A stretch of DNA of 58,852 nucleotides, taken from NCBI RefSeq assembly GCF_003201865.1, contig NZ_QJJJ01000026.1:1-58852 (forward strand). The letters run 5' to 3'. The notes beneath the pieces were generated by a model that did no database searches, had not been told where the DNA came from, and was given only the letters and a program-made list of their open reading frames with translations. The position numbers and the translations under genes were made by a program. Below are positions 40,839-49,138 of the stretch, piece by piece; position 1 is the first letter of the stretch; the number at the start of each line of letters is the position of its first letter. This DNA is from Methylobacterium sp. B4 (GTDB lineage: Bacteria; Pseudomonadota; Alphaproteobacteria; Rhizobiales; Beijerinckiaceae).

Positions 40839-42590
40839 TCACTTCTTCTTCAGGGTGCTCTGCGGGTTGAGGCTGCCGATGTTGCCGCTCTCGCTGCCGG
40901 CGGCCGGGTCGATCTCAGCATTGATGAGGGTCGGCTTGCCGGAATTCATCGCCTCGTCCACGGCCCGCTTCAGCTCGTCCGGCGTGGTGACGTTCACGCC
41001 AACGCCGCCGAAGGCCTCCATCATCTTGTCGTAGCGGGAATTCTTGACGAAGACGGTGGTGCCCGGATCGCGGCCGGTCGGATCGGTGTCGGTGCCGCGA
41101 TAGATGCCGTTGTTGTTGAAGATCACGATGCAGACCGGCAGCTCGTAGCGGCAGATGGTCTCCACCTCCATGCCGGAGAAGCCGAAGGCCGAGTCGCCCT
41201 CGACCGCCAGAACCGGCTTGCCGGTCTCGACGGCCGCCGCGACGGCAAAGCCCATGCCGATGCCCATCACGCCCCAGGTGCCGACGTCCAGGCGCTTGCG
41301 CGGCTGGTACATGTCGATGATGCCGCGGGCGAGATCGAGGGTGTTGGCGCCCTCGTTGACGAGGATCGCGTCGGGCCGCTCCTTGATGACGGTCCGGAGC
41401 GCTCCGAGTGCCGAGTGGAAGCACATCGGCGAGGAGTTCTTCATCAGCTTCGGGGCCATCTTGGCGATGTTGGCCTCGCGCTTGGAACGCAGCGTCTCCA
41501 GCCAGCTGGAGGGCGCGCCCTTCCAATCCTTGCGGATGCCCTCGAGCAGCGCCTCGACGCAGGAGCCGATATCGCCCACCACCGGCGCGACGATCTCGAC
41601 GTTCGAGTCCATCTCGCGCGGCTCGATGTCGATCTGGATGAAGCGCTTCGAGCCGGGCTCGCCCCAGCTCTTGCCCTTGCCGTGCGAGAGCAGCCAGTTG
41701 AGGCGGGCGCCCACCAGCAGCACCACGTCGGAATCCTTGAGCGCGGTGGAGCGCGCCGCACCGGCCGAGAGCGGGTGGGTGTCGGGCAGGAGGCCCTTGG
41801 CCATGCTCATCGGCACGTAGGGGATGCCGCTCTCCTCGACGAGCGCGCGCACCGCCTCGTCGGCCTGGGCGTAGGCCGCGCCCTTGCCGAGGATGATGAG
41901 CGGACGCTCGGCCGACTTCAGCACGTCGAGCGCCCGGGCGATGGCGGACGGGGCCGGGAGCTGGGCCGGGGCCGCGTCGATCACCTTGACGAGCGACTTG
42001 GCGCCGAGGCTCGCGTCGATGACCTGCGAGAACAGCTTGGCGGGCAGGTCGAGATAGACGCCGCCCGGACGGCCGGAGACGGCGGCGCGGATCGCGCGGG
42101 CGACGCCGATGCCGATATCGGCGGCGTGCAGCACGCGGAAGGCGGCCTTGCAGAGCGGCTTGGCGATGGCGAGCTGGTCCATCTCCTCGTAGTCGCCCTG
42201 CTGCAGATCGACGATCTCGCGCTCGGAAGAGCCGGAGATCAGGATCATCGGGAAGCAGTTGGTGGTGGCGTTGGCCAGCGCGGTCAGGCCGTTGAGGAAG
42301 CCCGGCGCCGAAACCGTGAGGCAGATGCCCGGCTTCTTGGTGAGGAAGCCGGCGATCGCGGCGGCGTTGCCGGCGTTCTGCTCGTGGCGGAAGGAGATGA
42401 CCCGCAGACCCTCGGCCTGGGCCAGACGGCCGAGATCGGTGATCGGGATGCCGGGCACGTTGTAGATCGTCTCGATGCCGTTGAGCTTGAGCGCGTCGAT
42501 GACGAGGTGGAAGCCGTCCGTCAGCTCCGGCTCCTCGTGGGGCATCGCGCCCGCGGTGATCGCGTCGATGTTCTGGGCCTGGACGGTCAT
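40839..42590 (-). CDS. oxc: Oxalyl-CoA decarboxylase (Oxc)
   Basis: 583 residues, thiamine-diphosphate enzyme of the acetolactate-synthase family. The conserved Glu is in ISFRHEQNAGNAAAIA. The central cofactor-binding region follows, and the ThDP/Mg motif GDSAFGFSGME ends in IVIFNNNG. The C-terminus is Lys-rich, as in the Oxalobacter enzyme, where it closes over the active site. It converts oxalyl-CoA to formyl-CoA and CO2, partner of Frc. ATG at 42590 with AGGGAGAA upstream. Confidence 0.95.
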   Translation of the reverse strand: MTVQAQNIDAITAGAMPHEEPELTDGFHLVIDALKLNGIETIYNVPGIPITDLGRLAQAEGLRVISFRHEQNAGNAAAIAGFLTKKPGICLTVSAPGFLNGLTALANATTNCFPMILISGSSEREIVDLQQGDYEEMDQLAIAKPLCKAAFRVLHAADIGIGVARAIRAAVSGRPGGVYLDLPAKLFSQVIDASLGAKSLVKVIDAAPAQLPAPSAIARALDVLKSAERPLIILGKGAAYAQADEAVRALVEESGIPYVPMSMAKGLLPDTHPLSAGAARSTALKDSDVVLLVGARLNWLLSHGKGKSWGEPGSKRFIQIDIEPREMDSNVEIVAPVVGDIGSCVEALLEGIRKDWKGAPSSWLETLRSKREANIAKMAPKLMKNSSPMCFHSALGALRTVIKERPDAILVNEGANTLDLARGIIDMYQPRKRLDVGTWGVMGIGMGFAVAAAVETGKPVLAVEGDSAFGFSGMEVETICRYELPVCIVIFNNNGIYRGTDTDPTGRDPGTTVFVKNSRYDKMMEAFGGVGVNVTTPDELKRAVDEAMNSGKPTLINAEIDPAAGSESGNIGSLNPQSTLKKK

Positions 42591-42744
42591 GCGGCGTTCT
42601 CCCTCTTGTCTGGCTGTCGTGTCCCCGCGCGGGGCCCGATGGCGTCGGGCCGATGCGGTGCGATGGCGTGCGCGGAGCCTTTGCGCGATACCTTGGCGCT
42701 CGGCGCGCGGACCGTGCGTCGGACGGCCGGTCTTGTTGCGACAG

Positions 42745-42770
42745 ATCTGGCATACCAAATACCAAATGGT
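42745..42770. promoter_or_regulatory. Oxalate operator B, ATCTGGCATACCAAAT plus second half-site
   Basis: 42745-42760 matches operator A at 15 of 16 positions (read on the opposite strand). It is followed directly by ACCAAATGGT, giving ACCAAAT twice in tandem (42754-42760, 42761-42767). It lies 155 bp upstream of the oxc start. A/T-rich island in GC-rich surroundings. Confidence 0.65.
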
Positions 42771-43209
42771 CGGTCAAACGAAACGCATGCCTTTGTTCCC
42801 GCACGCCTTGGGCGCCGGGATGAGACAAGGGACGCGGGGCGCCGTGGGTTCCGGGATTTTGCTTGACGCGTCGGGAGTGGATCCCCCGGCGCCCCGCGGC
42901 CGACGCGCCCGAATCGGGAGCCGGCGGCCGATTTGTCGTCAGCGGTTTCGGGTTACGCTCGGCACGGTCCTGAAGCGCGACCCGGCCTCGTAGTGGGCCG
43001 GCGGCCAGAGCGGCATCGAGCCCCTGCCCTCGACCGGATCAACCGGCGCGGACAAAGGCTCTTGCCCGTGCGCGACGCCCGGGGCACGGCGACCGACCGT
43101 GACGCGGGAACCGCCTCCTCCGCCCGTGAGCCCCTCGCGGCCGGTCACCTCCGCGAAAAGCCCCCTGTCGTGGACACCGGCCCGGCTCCTTGCGGAAGCC
43201 GAACCCGTG

Positions 43210-43243
43210 CCGGCGGCGAGCCCGCGCCGGCGGCGAGCCCGCG
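43210..43243. repeat. Tandem duplication of a 17-bp unit
   Basis: CCGGCGGCGAGCCCGCG occurs twice without gap (43210-43226, 43227-43243). The surrounding 42781-43335 region shows no gene I can support; frames there are of shadow-like composition. Confidence 0.6.
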
Positions 43244-43335
43244 AGAACTAGGAATTTTTTACTAGATTGTCAAGTCTTTTCCCACGCCCGGATCCCGAGC
43301 GCCTGCCCGATGCGGCGTCCGTTCGACGGCCCGGG

Positions 43336-43428
43336 TCGTCATCGCGAGCGGATGCGAAGCGATCCAGGGGCGCGACCCCTACGAATCGTGCGGAGCGCTG
43401 GATGGCTTCGGCTCCGCCTCGCCACGAC
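43336..43428. repeat. Interspersed palindromic element, copy 1
   Basis: About 93 bp, opening with CGTCATCGCGAGCGGATGCG and closing with GCCTCGCCACGAC, whose ends are inverted repeats. The first 30 bp or so is identical to copy 3 at 53366, and the general layout matches copy 2 at 48692. It belongs to the GCGAGC-GAAGC-ATCC type of alphaproteobacterial intergenic repeat. Confidence 0.7.
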
Positions 43429-43540
43429 AATCCGAAGCGATCACGGGGCAACGGGTCGTGTCTCAGTGCGATTTGCGGCGATGACACATGAGCATCGGCC
43501 TGAGATCGCGCGAAAGGCGGCAATGAAGCGGTGGTCAAAG

Positions 43541-43588
43541 ATCAAGCACGCATTCGCTTTCGAATTTAAACCTGAATGCGTGCTTGAT
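43541..43588. repeat. 14-bp inverted repeat with GCACGCAT iterons
   Basis: ATCAAGCACGCATT (43541-43554) and its exact complement AATGCGTGCTTGAT (43575-43588), 20 bp apart. The motif GCACGCAT recurs at 43599-43606 and 43624-43631, making four copies within 90 bp around the promoter of the P63C gene. This looks like an operator array for a dedicated repressor or an autoregulated product. Confidence 0.7.
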
Positions 43589-43611
43589 AGCGATATCAGC
43601 ACGCATATAAT
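43584..43611 (+). promoter_or_regulatory. Strong sigma-70-like promoter of P63C gene
   Basis: TTGATA at 43584-43589, 16 bp spacer, TATAAT at 43606-43611 (perfect -10). Right-hand arm of the inverted repeat overlaps the -35 and one GCACGCAT touches the -10, so binding there would block RNA polymerase. Such a consensus promoter is unusual for this GC-rich host. Confidence 0.65.
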
Positions 43612-43644
43612 CACCCATACGCAGCACGCATGGAGTGATTCGGC

Positions 43645-44685
43645 ATGGCTCGTAAAGCGACGCCCCAAAGCCAGGGCGGAATTGCCCGATCTCAAAAATT
43701 AACTCCGGAAGAGCGGAGTCGCAGCGCTCGCGAGGCGGCAAAGGCTCGTTGGGCCAAAATCGCAGATCCAAATCGCCTGCCAATCGCTACTCACGAAGCG
43801 CCATTGAAAATCGGCGCTGTCACCGTTGATGCTTATCGATTGGATGATGGCCGGCGGATGATTTCCAAAGCAGCAATGGCTGCTGCTCTGGGACTCAAAT
43901 CAACCGGCGGCAGTGCGTTTCTGCGTTCGATGACCCGGCCGGCAATTAGGTCGAGAATCAGCGATGATCTGTGGCATGTCATTGATAATCCGCACCATTT
44001 CCGCCCGGTCCCCAACGACTTGACGCCACAAGGTCTCGTCATTGATGGGTATGAAGGCGAAGTATTGATTGATGCATGTTCCGTATTAATCGACGCCGGA
44101 AGAGCAGGAACGCTCAATAAATCTCAGGAATTTCTTGCGAAAAATGCTGAAATTATTCAGAGATCAGCGGCAAAACTCGGGATAATTGGACTAATCGATG
44201 AGGCGGTCGGCTTCACAGATCGGGCAAAAGACGAGTATAGAGAGCTGTTCCAGCAGTTTGTAGTCAATGAGTGGTCTAAATGGGAAAAAGAATTTCCAGA
44301 CCAATTTCCTGACATGCTGTACAGGCTATATGGCATGAAGCGCTTTGACTCCACGTCATCAAAGCACCCTCGTTTTTTCGCAAAGTTCACCAGAAAATTT
44401 ATCTATCATCCACTCGCAAACAGCAAAGGAAAGATATTAGAGATGTTAGATGAAAAAAATCCCGTAGTTTATGCAAATGGCGGACGGAAATACAAATTAT
44501 TCCAGTTCCTTTCAGAAGAGGTTGGCATGCCAGCGATACGCGCTCATCTGTGGCAAGTAGTCGGCATAGGCAATTCATCGAAGAACATAAAGCAATTTGA
44601 ACGTGGGTTTTTTCGAGCATTTCCAGAAGCAACGCCGATCGGGCATCAGTGGGGTCTTCTAGACGATATCGATGACGATACTTGA
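43645..44685 (+). CDS. P63C-domain protein, low-GC, probably acquired
   Basis: 346 residues. The N-terminus (GGIARSQKLTPEERSRSAR, then AAKARWAK) is the short motif common to this group. A central domain (about 50-180) precedes the P63C domain (about 245-325; FTRKFIYHPLANSKGKILEM, RKYKLFQFLSEEVGMPAIRA). P63C is named from phage-type proteins and has no known activity. Codon use is AT-rich, unlike all neighbours, pointing to horizontal transfer. GGAG precedes the ATG. It may be a cargo gene of a phage or mobile island; defence or regulation are both open. Confidence 0.8.
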   Translation: MARKATPQSQGGIARSQKLTPEERSRSAREAAKARWAKIADPNRLPIATHEAPLKIGAVTVDAYRLDDGRRMISKAAMAAALGLKSTGGSAFLRSMTRPAIRSRISDDLWHVIDNPHHFRPVPNDLTPQGLVIDGYEGEVLIDACSVLIDAGRAGTLNKSQEFLAKNAEIIQRSAAKLGIIGLIDEAVGFTDRAKDEYRELFQQFVVNEWSKWEKEFPDQFPDMLYRLYGMKRFDSTSSKHPRFFAKFTRKFIYHPLANSKGKILEMLDEKNPVVYANGGRKYKLFQFLSEEVGMPAIRAHLWQVVGIGNSSKNIKQFERGFFRAFPEATPIGHQWGLLDDIDDDT

Positions 44686-44789
44686 AGCCAAGCATGAAAT
44701 CCAAGCACTAGGGTCGTGAACAAGCTGCCCCTCGCGAAGCTCGTCCAAATCCTAAGTATTTTCTGCGAGGACTGCGGCGCCGACGCCGG

Positions 44790-45413
44790 TCAGGGCGCGG
44801 CGAGATGCGGCCGCAGGATCGTCAGCATCCGCTCAGCCGAGGTGCCGGGCGGAAAGAAGCCGAGATAGGCGCCCGAGCGGTCCATCAGGTAGACGAACGC
44901 CGAGTGCTCGATCGTGTCCTCGCCATCCGAGCGCGGCACCCGCTGGTAGAAGACCTTGTAGGCGTCGGCGGCCTGCCGGATCGCCGCCTCGCTGCCCGTC
45001 AGGCCGATCAGCCGCGGATGGAAGCTCGGCACGAACTCCTTGAGCAAGTCGGGCGTGTCGCGCGCGGGGTCGAGGGTGACAAAGACGGGCTGGATCGCCT
45101 CGCCCGCCGCGCCGAGCAGGGTCAGCGCTCGGGCGATCTCCATGAGATCCGTCGGGCACACGTCGGGGCAATGGGTGAAGCCGAAGGTGAGGATTACGAG
45201 GCGCCCACGGAAATCCGCCTCGGTGCGGGGGCGCCCGTCCTGATCGATCAGCGCGAACGGCCCGCCGACCGGCTCGCGGTTCCACATCAGCACGTCCATC
45301 AGCTCCGCGGCCGAGCGGCGCGGAGGCGCCTCGGCCGGGGCTGAGCCGATCGCCGAGAGCCCGAACTCGAGCCCGAGCCCGAGCAGCAGCGCGATCCGCC
45401 CGGCTCTACGCAC
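44790..45413 (-). CDS. SCO1/SenC-family copper protein
   Basis: 207 residues. An N-terminal signal or anchor (RIALLLGLGLEFGLSAIG) precedes a thioredoxin fold with the copper motif FTHCPDVCPT (CxxxC) and the distal His in IEHSAFVYLMD. SCO proteins deliver copper to the CuA site of cytochrome oxidase or act as thiol reductants. It overlaps the MBL-fold gene by 8 bp, which precedes it on the minus strand. Confidence 0.9.
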   Translation of the reverse strand: MRRAGRIALLLGLGLEFGLSAIGSAPAEAPPRRSAAELMDVLMWNREPVGGPFALIDQDGRPRTEADFRGRLVILTFGFTHCPDVCPTDLMEIARALTLLGAAGEAIQPVFVTLDPARDTPDLLKEFVPSFHPRLIGLTGSEAAIRQAADAYKVFYQRVPRSDGEDTIEHSAFVYLMDRSGAYLGFFPPGTSAERMLTILRPHLAAP

Positions 45414-46524
45414 CGAAGGTGAGCCGGCTGCCGGTGGTCGGGACGATGACGTTCTCGGGCATCTGCGCCCGGGCCTCGAGGGCGAAGTTCAGGCCGCTGC
45501 AATGCATCGGGATCACCACGTCGGGCTTGAGCGCGCGGATCTCGGCCACGACCTGGGTCAGATACGCCTTCGGCGCCGGGCCGAGATGGAAGCCGCCGAC
45601 GATGGCATGGACCCGTTCGACGCCGGAGACCTCCTGCGCCTGCCGCACCGAGTTGACGATGCCGACATGGCCGCAGGACGAGATCACCACGAGCCCCTTG
45701 CCGGCCACGTTGAAGCAGGTGGCGTGCTCGTGGACATGCTCGTCCGCGATGATCTTCCCCTGGCGTTCGGCCGGCGAATAGTGGGTCGCGTCGCAGCCGA
45801 GCCCGTCCTTGATCCCGCGCTCGACGAAGGTGTTGGGCAGGATGCGCTCGGACGAGGTGCGCTTGATCTGGCCGGTGGTGAAGGCGTGGCCGGCCACCAC
45901 GGTCGGCGCCTCGCACAGCACCGTCGCGATCCGGCGCGCGGTCAGTTCGCGCCGGTCGAGCTGGCCGAAATCGGTGAACTGGCCCTGCACGCCGCTCGGG
46001 CTGAGGCGGTGGCAGAAATTGTCCTCGCCGCCGGCATAGAGCTTCAGGTCGGGCGAGAGCCCGTCGCGGTAGCGGTCGAGGAAGCCGGTCAGGCCGCCGT
46101 AATGGTCGTGATGGCCGTGGCTGACGATCAGCGCGTCGAGTTGGGTCGGATCGACCTTCAGGATCTCGATGTTGTTGAGCAAAGCCTCGGGGCTGTAGCC
46201 GAAATCGAGCAGGATCGTGCGGGCCTCCCCCGCCGCCTTCGATTCCGCGAAGAGCGACAGGCCCCACTGGTTGTGCAGCACCTTGCGGTAATCGGCGCCG
46301 CGCCCGTTGCCGGGCGGCTGGTGCCGCACGCCCTGAACGGTCTCGGGCTTCAGGAACTGGTCGTGCGCGGAATCGATCAGCACGCGCAGGCTCAAACTGT
46401 CCACGCTCGGCACGGCGAGGGGTGCGGCGCGCGCAACCTCGACGCAGGAAAAGCCGGCCGCCGAGCCTGCGGCGAGCGCTGCGGACAGCTTCAGGAAGCC
46501 GCGCCTGTCGATGGCTTCGACCAT
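45406..46524 (-). CDS. Exported MBL-fold metallo-hydrolase
   Basis: 372 residues. The Tat signal DRRGFLKLSAALAAGSAAG is at the start. Metallo-beta-lactamase fold motifs include ALIVSHGHHDHYGGL (HxHxDH), a later His in SSCGHVGIVNSV, and VVIPMHCSG. It resembles the group of 7,8-dihydropterin-6-yl-methyl-synthase-like MBL proteins. The start at 46524 has GGCGGAG upstream; 46545 is an alternative. Exported copy coupled to SCO; the substrate is unknown. Confidence 0.82.
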   Translation of the reverse strand: MVEAIDRRGFLKLSAALAAGSAAGFSCVEVARAAPLAVPSVDSLSLRVLIDSAHDQFLKPETVQGVRHQPPGNGRGADYRKVLHNQWGLSLFAESKAAGEARTILLDFGYSPEALLNNIEILKVDPTQLDALIVSHGHHDHYGGLTGFLDRYRDGLSPDLKLYAGGEDNFCHRLSPSGVQGQFTDFGQLDRRELTARRIATVLCEAPTVVAGHAFTTGQIKRTSSERILPNTFVERGIKDGLGCDATHYSPAERQGKIIADEHVHEHATCFNVAGKGLVVISSCGHVGIVNSVRQAQEVSGVERVHAIVGGFHLGPAPKAYLTQVVAEIRALKPDVVIPMHCSGLNFALEARAQMPENVIVPTTGSRLTFGA

Positions 46525-46890
46525 GTCACCCACTCCGCCCTGCATCTTGCATGCATTCTATAGCAAAGCTTGTCCGAAAATATTTTCTTTCTTCAGGGCT
46601 ATGATCGGAAAGATCTTATGTCGATGTGCTCGAAACATGAAAGATCTACGCACGGGCGCCGAGAGCATCCGATCGAAGGGCGAGAGCCCTGCGCATCCTC
46701 CCTCACGTCGGCCCGCCGGCCGGACGCTAGGCGCTCACATGCACCACGACGGAGCGGCCGAATGCGCCCGGCGGTTCCGGGTTGCGGCGCGTCCTTCACC
46801 CTCGCCCGTCGGATTCACCGCCGCGACGGCGGCCCGGGACGGCTGTCGCCATAAGGCGTGGGGCTTTCCATGGCCGGCATGATACGAGAC
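46525..46890. other. Intergenic region, no gene recognised
   Basis: 366 bp between the divergent MBL-fold and malonate operons. The part near the MBL gene is AT-rich (46555-46640) and probably carries its promoter (TATAGA near 46561 on the minus strand). Frames here look like shadows. Confidence 0.5.
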
Positions 46891-46893
46891 GGC

Positions 46894-46942
46894 TACGATC
46901 GTATACAAAAACTTGACTTACACATACGCCGAGATACAAAAA
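46894..46942 (+). promoter_or_regulatory. MdcY-type operator and promoter region of mdcA
   Basis: ATCGTATACAAA (46898-46909) matches the known MdcY site ATTGTATACAAT at 10 of 12 positions and overlaps another palindrome, TACGATCGTA (46894-46903). ATACAAAAA repeats at 46903 and 46934, 31 bp apart or three helical turns. TTGACT (46913-46918) is a plausible -35. The mdcA start lies at 47029. Confidence 0.6.
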
Positions 46943-47028
46943 GCCGATCGTCCCACCGCAGCGAAGACGGCGACGGTTGGATCCCCGCCCGCCGCGGACG
47001 CAGCGGGGCCACCACAGGGAGCGGACCG

Positions 47029-48675
47029 ATGAGCGGCTGGCGTCAGGAGCGGGCAGTCCGCGACGCGCGGATCGAGGCGGGCCGGGCGCATGCCTCGGGC
47101 AAGGTCGTGGCGGCCGAGCACGCCGTCGCCCTGCTGGAAGCGATCCTGCGGCCCGGCGACCGGGTCTGCCTCGAGGGCGACAACCAGAAGCAGGCGGATT
47201 GCCTCGCACGGGCCTTGAGCGGTTGCGACCCGTCGCGCATCCACGACCTGCACATGGTCCAGTCCGGCATCGTGCTGCCCGAGCATCTCGACATCTTCGA
47301 GCAGGGGATCGCGCGGCGCCTCGACTATTCCTATTCGGGGCCGCAGGGCGGGCGCATCGCCCGCATGCTCTACGGCGGACAGATCGAGCTCGGGGCGGTT
47401 CACACCTATCTGGAGCTGTTCGCCCGCTACTTCGTCGACCTCACCCCGAACGTGGCGCTGATCGCCGGCGTCTCGGCCGACCGGGAGGGCAACCTCTATA
47501 CCGGGCCCAACACCGAGGACACGCCGACCGTGGTGGAGGCCACCGCCTTCAAGAACGGCGTCGTGGTGGCGCAGGTCAACGAGATCGTCGAGCGCGTGCC
47601 GCGCGTCGACATCCCCGGCGACCGGATCGACTTCGTGGTCGAGGCCGACCAGCCCTTCTACGTCGAGCCGCTCTTCACCCGCGATCCGGCGGCCATGACC
47701 GAGACGCAGATCCTGATGGCCATGATGGCGATCAAGGGGATCTACGCCGAGTACGGCATCCGCCGCCTCAACCACGGCATCGGCTTCGGCACGGCGGCGA
47801 TCGAATTGCTGCTGCCGACCTACGCCGAACGGCTCGGCCTGAAGGGGCAGATCGCCACCCACTGGGCGCTCAACCCGCACCCGACCCTGATCCCGGCGAT
47901 CGAATCGGGCTGGGTGAAGCAGGTTCACTGCTTCGGCTCCGAAGTGGGCATGGACCGCTACATCCGCGAGCGCTCCGACATCTTCTTTACCGGCGTGGAC
48001 GGTTCGCTCCGCTCCAACCGGGCCTTCTGCCAGACCGCCGGGCTCTACGCCTGCGACCTGTTCATCGGCTCGACCCTGCAGATCGACCTGAACGGCCATT
48101 CCTCGACGGTGACGCAGAACCGGGTGGCGGGTTTCGGCGGCGCGCCCAACATGGGCTCGGACCCGCACGGGCGGCGCCACCCCTCCGACACCTGGATGAA
48201 GGCGGGGCGCGAGGCGCAGGTGACCGGCGATCCGGCCCTGATGCGCGGGCGCAAGCTCGTGGTGCAGATCGTCGAGACGTTTGGCGAGGGGCTGGCGCCG
48301 GCCTTCGTGGAGCGGCTCGACGCCCTGGAGCTCGCCAGGAAGATCGGCTTGGAGCTCGCGCCGGTGATGGTCTACGCCGACGACGTCACCCACATCGTCA
48401 CCGAGGAAGGCATCGCCAACCTCCTCCTGTGCCGCACCGCCGACGAGCGCGAGCAGGCGATCCGCGGCGTGGCCGGCTACACCGAGATCGGGCGCGGACG
48501 CGACCGGGCCATGGTCGAGTCGTTGCGCCAGCGCGGCATCGTGCGCCGGCCGGAGGATCTCGGCATCGAACCCCTCGACGCCGACCGCTCGCTCCTCGCC
48601 GCGCGCTCGATCAAGGATCTCGTGCACTGGTCGGGCGGGCTCTACGAGCCGCCGGCGAAGTTCCGGAACTGGTGA
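47029..48675 (+). CDS. mdcA: Malonate decarboxylase alpha subunit MdcA
   Basis: 548 residues starting MSGWRQERAVRD (GGGAG upstream; the frame is open to 46858 through the promoter). Class I CoA-transferase-like fold with VALIAGVSADREGNLYTGPN, TVVEATAFKNGVVVAQVNE, FGSEVGMDRYIRERSDIFF and RVAGFGGAPNMGSDPHGRRH. It swaps malonate for acetate on the carrier protein MdcC. First gene of a seven-gene malonate cluster. Confidence 0.95.
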   Translation: MSGWRQERAVRDARIEAGRAHASGKVVAAEHAVALLEAILRPGDRVCLEGDNQKQADCLARALSGCDPSRIHDLHMVQSGIVLPEHLDIFEQGIARRLDYSYSGPQGGRIARMLYGGQIELGAVHTYLELFARYFVDLTPNVALIAGVSADREGNLYTGPNTEDTPTVVEATAFKNGVVVAQVNEIVERVPRVDIPGDRIDFVVEADQPFYVEPLFTRDPAAMTETQILMAMMAIKGIYAEYGIRRLNHGIGFGTAAIELLLPTYAERLGLKGQIATHWALNPHPTLIPAIESGWVKQVHCFGSEVGMDRYIRERSDIFFTGVDGSLRSNRAFCQTAGLYACDLFIGSTLQIDLNGHSSTVTQNRVAGFGGAPNMGSDPHGRRHPSDTWMKAGREAQVTGDPALMRGRKLVVQIVETFGEGLAPAFVERLDALELARKIGLELAPVMVYADDVTHIVTEEGIANLLLCRTADEREQAIRGVAGYTEIGRGRDRAMVESLRQRGIVRRPEDLGIEPLDADRSLLAARSIKDLVHWSGGLYEPPAKFRNW

Positions 48676-48691
48676 GGCCGCGATGCCGCCC

Positions 48692-48783
48692 CGTCCTTGC
48701 GAGCGGAGCGAAGCAATCCCGTGCGCCGCTCGATCCGGAAAGGTCGCGCCGCTGGGTTGCTTCGGCCTCGCCTCGCAAGGACG
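48692..48783. repeat. Interspersed palindromic element, copy 2 (inside mdc operon)
   Basis: Opens CGTCCTTGCGAGCGGAGCGA and closes CTCGCAAGGACG, the complement of its opening; inner halves also pair (AAGCAATCC with GGTTGCTT). It fills the 150-bp gap between mdcA and mdcC, so it is carried on the operon mRNA as a long hairpin. Confidence 0.75.
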
Positions 48784-48828
48784 ACTGAAGTCGATCCGCG
48801 AAATGGACGCCCGAACGGAGCCGTCGCC

Positions 48829-49137
48829 ATGGAATCCCTGACCTTCCGACACACCACGCAGAAAGCCCTGCCCGGCGCGAAGGCGCAGGCCATCACCGGC
48901 GTCGTCGCCTCCGGCAACCTCGAGGTGCTCCTGGAGCGCGCGCTGCCCGCGAGCGAGTGCACGGTCGAGATCGAGACGCCGATCCGCGGCTACGGCGAGG
49001 TCTGGGCCGCGGTGGTGGCCGACTTCGTCGCCCGCGCCCAGCCCGGGGGCCTGCGCATCACGGTCAACGACGGCGGCGCCCGCCCCGACACCGTGTCCCT
49101 GCGCCTGCTCCAGGGCGCCCGGCTGATGGAGGTCTGA
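48829..49137 (+). CDS. mdcC: Malonate decarboxylase acyl-carrier protein MdcC (delta)
   Basis: 102 residues. The attachment site for the phosphoribosyl-dephospho-CoA group is the serine in GVVASGNLEVLLE (Ser28), and the C-terminal GLRITVNDGGARPDTVSLR is typical. It carries acetyl and malonyl groups between MdcA and MdcD/E. It ends 1 bp before mdcD. Confidence 0.9.
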   Translation: MESLTFRHTTQKALPGAKAQAITGVVASGNLEVLLERALPASECTVEIETPIRGYGEVWAAVVADFVARAQPGGLRITVNDGGARPDTVSLRLLQGARLMEV

Positions 49138-49138
49138 C

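Larger units (their letters stand above)
43481..43702 (+). pseudogene. Possible truncated relative of P63C protein N-terminus
   Basis: The frame from ATG 43481 reads MTHEHRPEIARKAAMKRWSK. This is the same ARKAA-RW motif as in the P63C protein's N-terminus (EERSRSAREAAKARWAK). After this the frame runs through the promoter region and ends inside the next gene, so no further domain follows. It is best explained as the remnant of a duplicated or rearranged N-terminus, or chance. Confidence 0.3.

Noticed and set aside
46858..47028. N-terminal extension of MdcA
   Set aside because: It runs through the MdcY-type operator, and the ribosome site and homology place the start at 47029.
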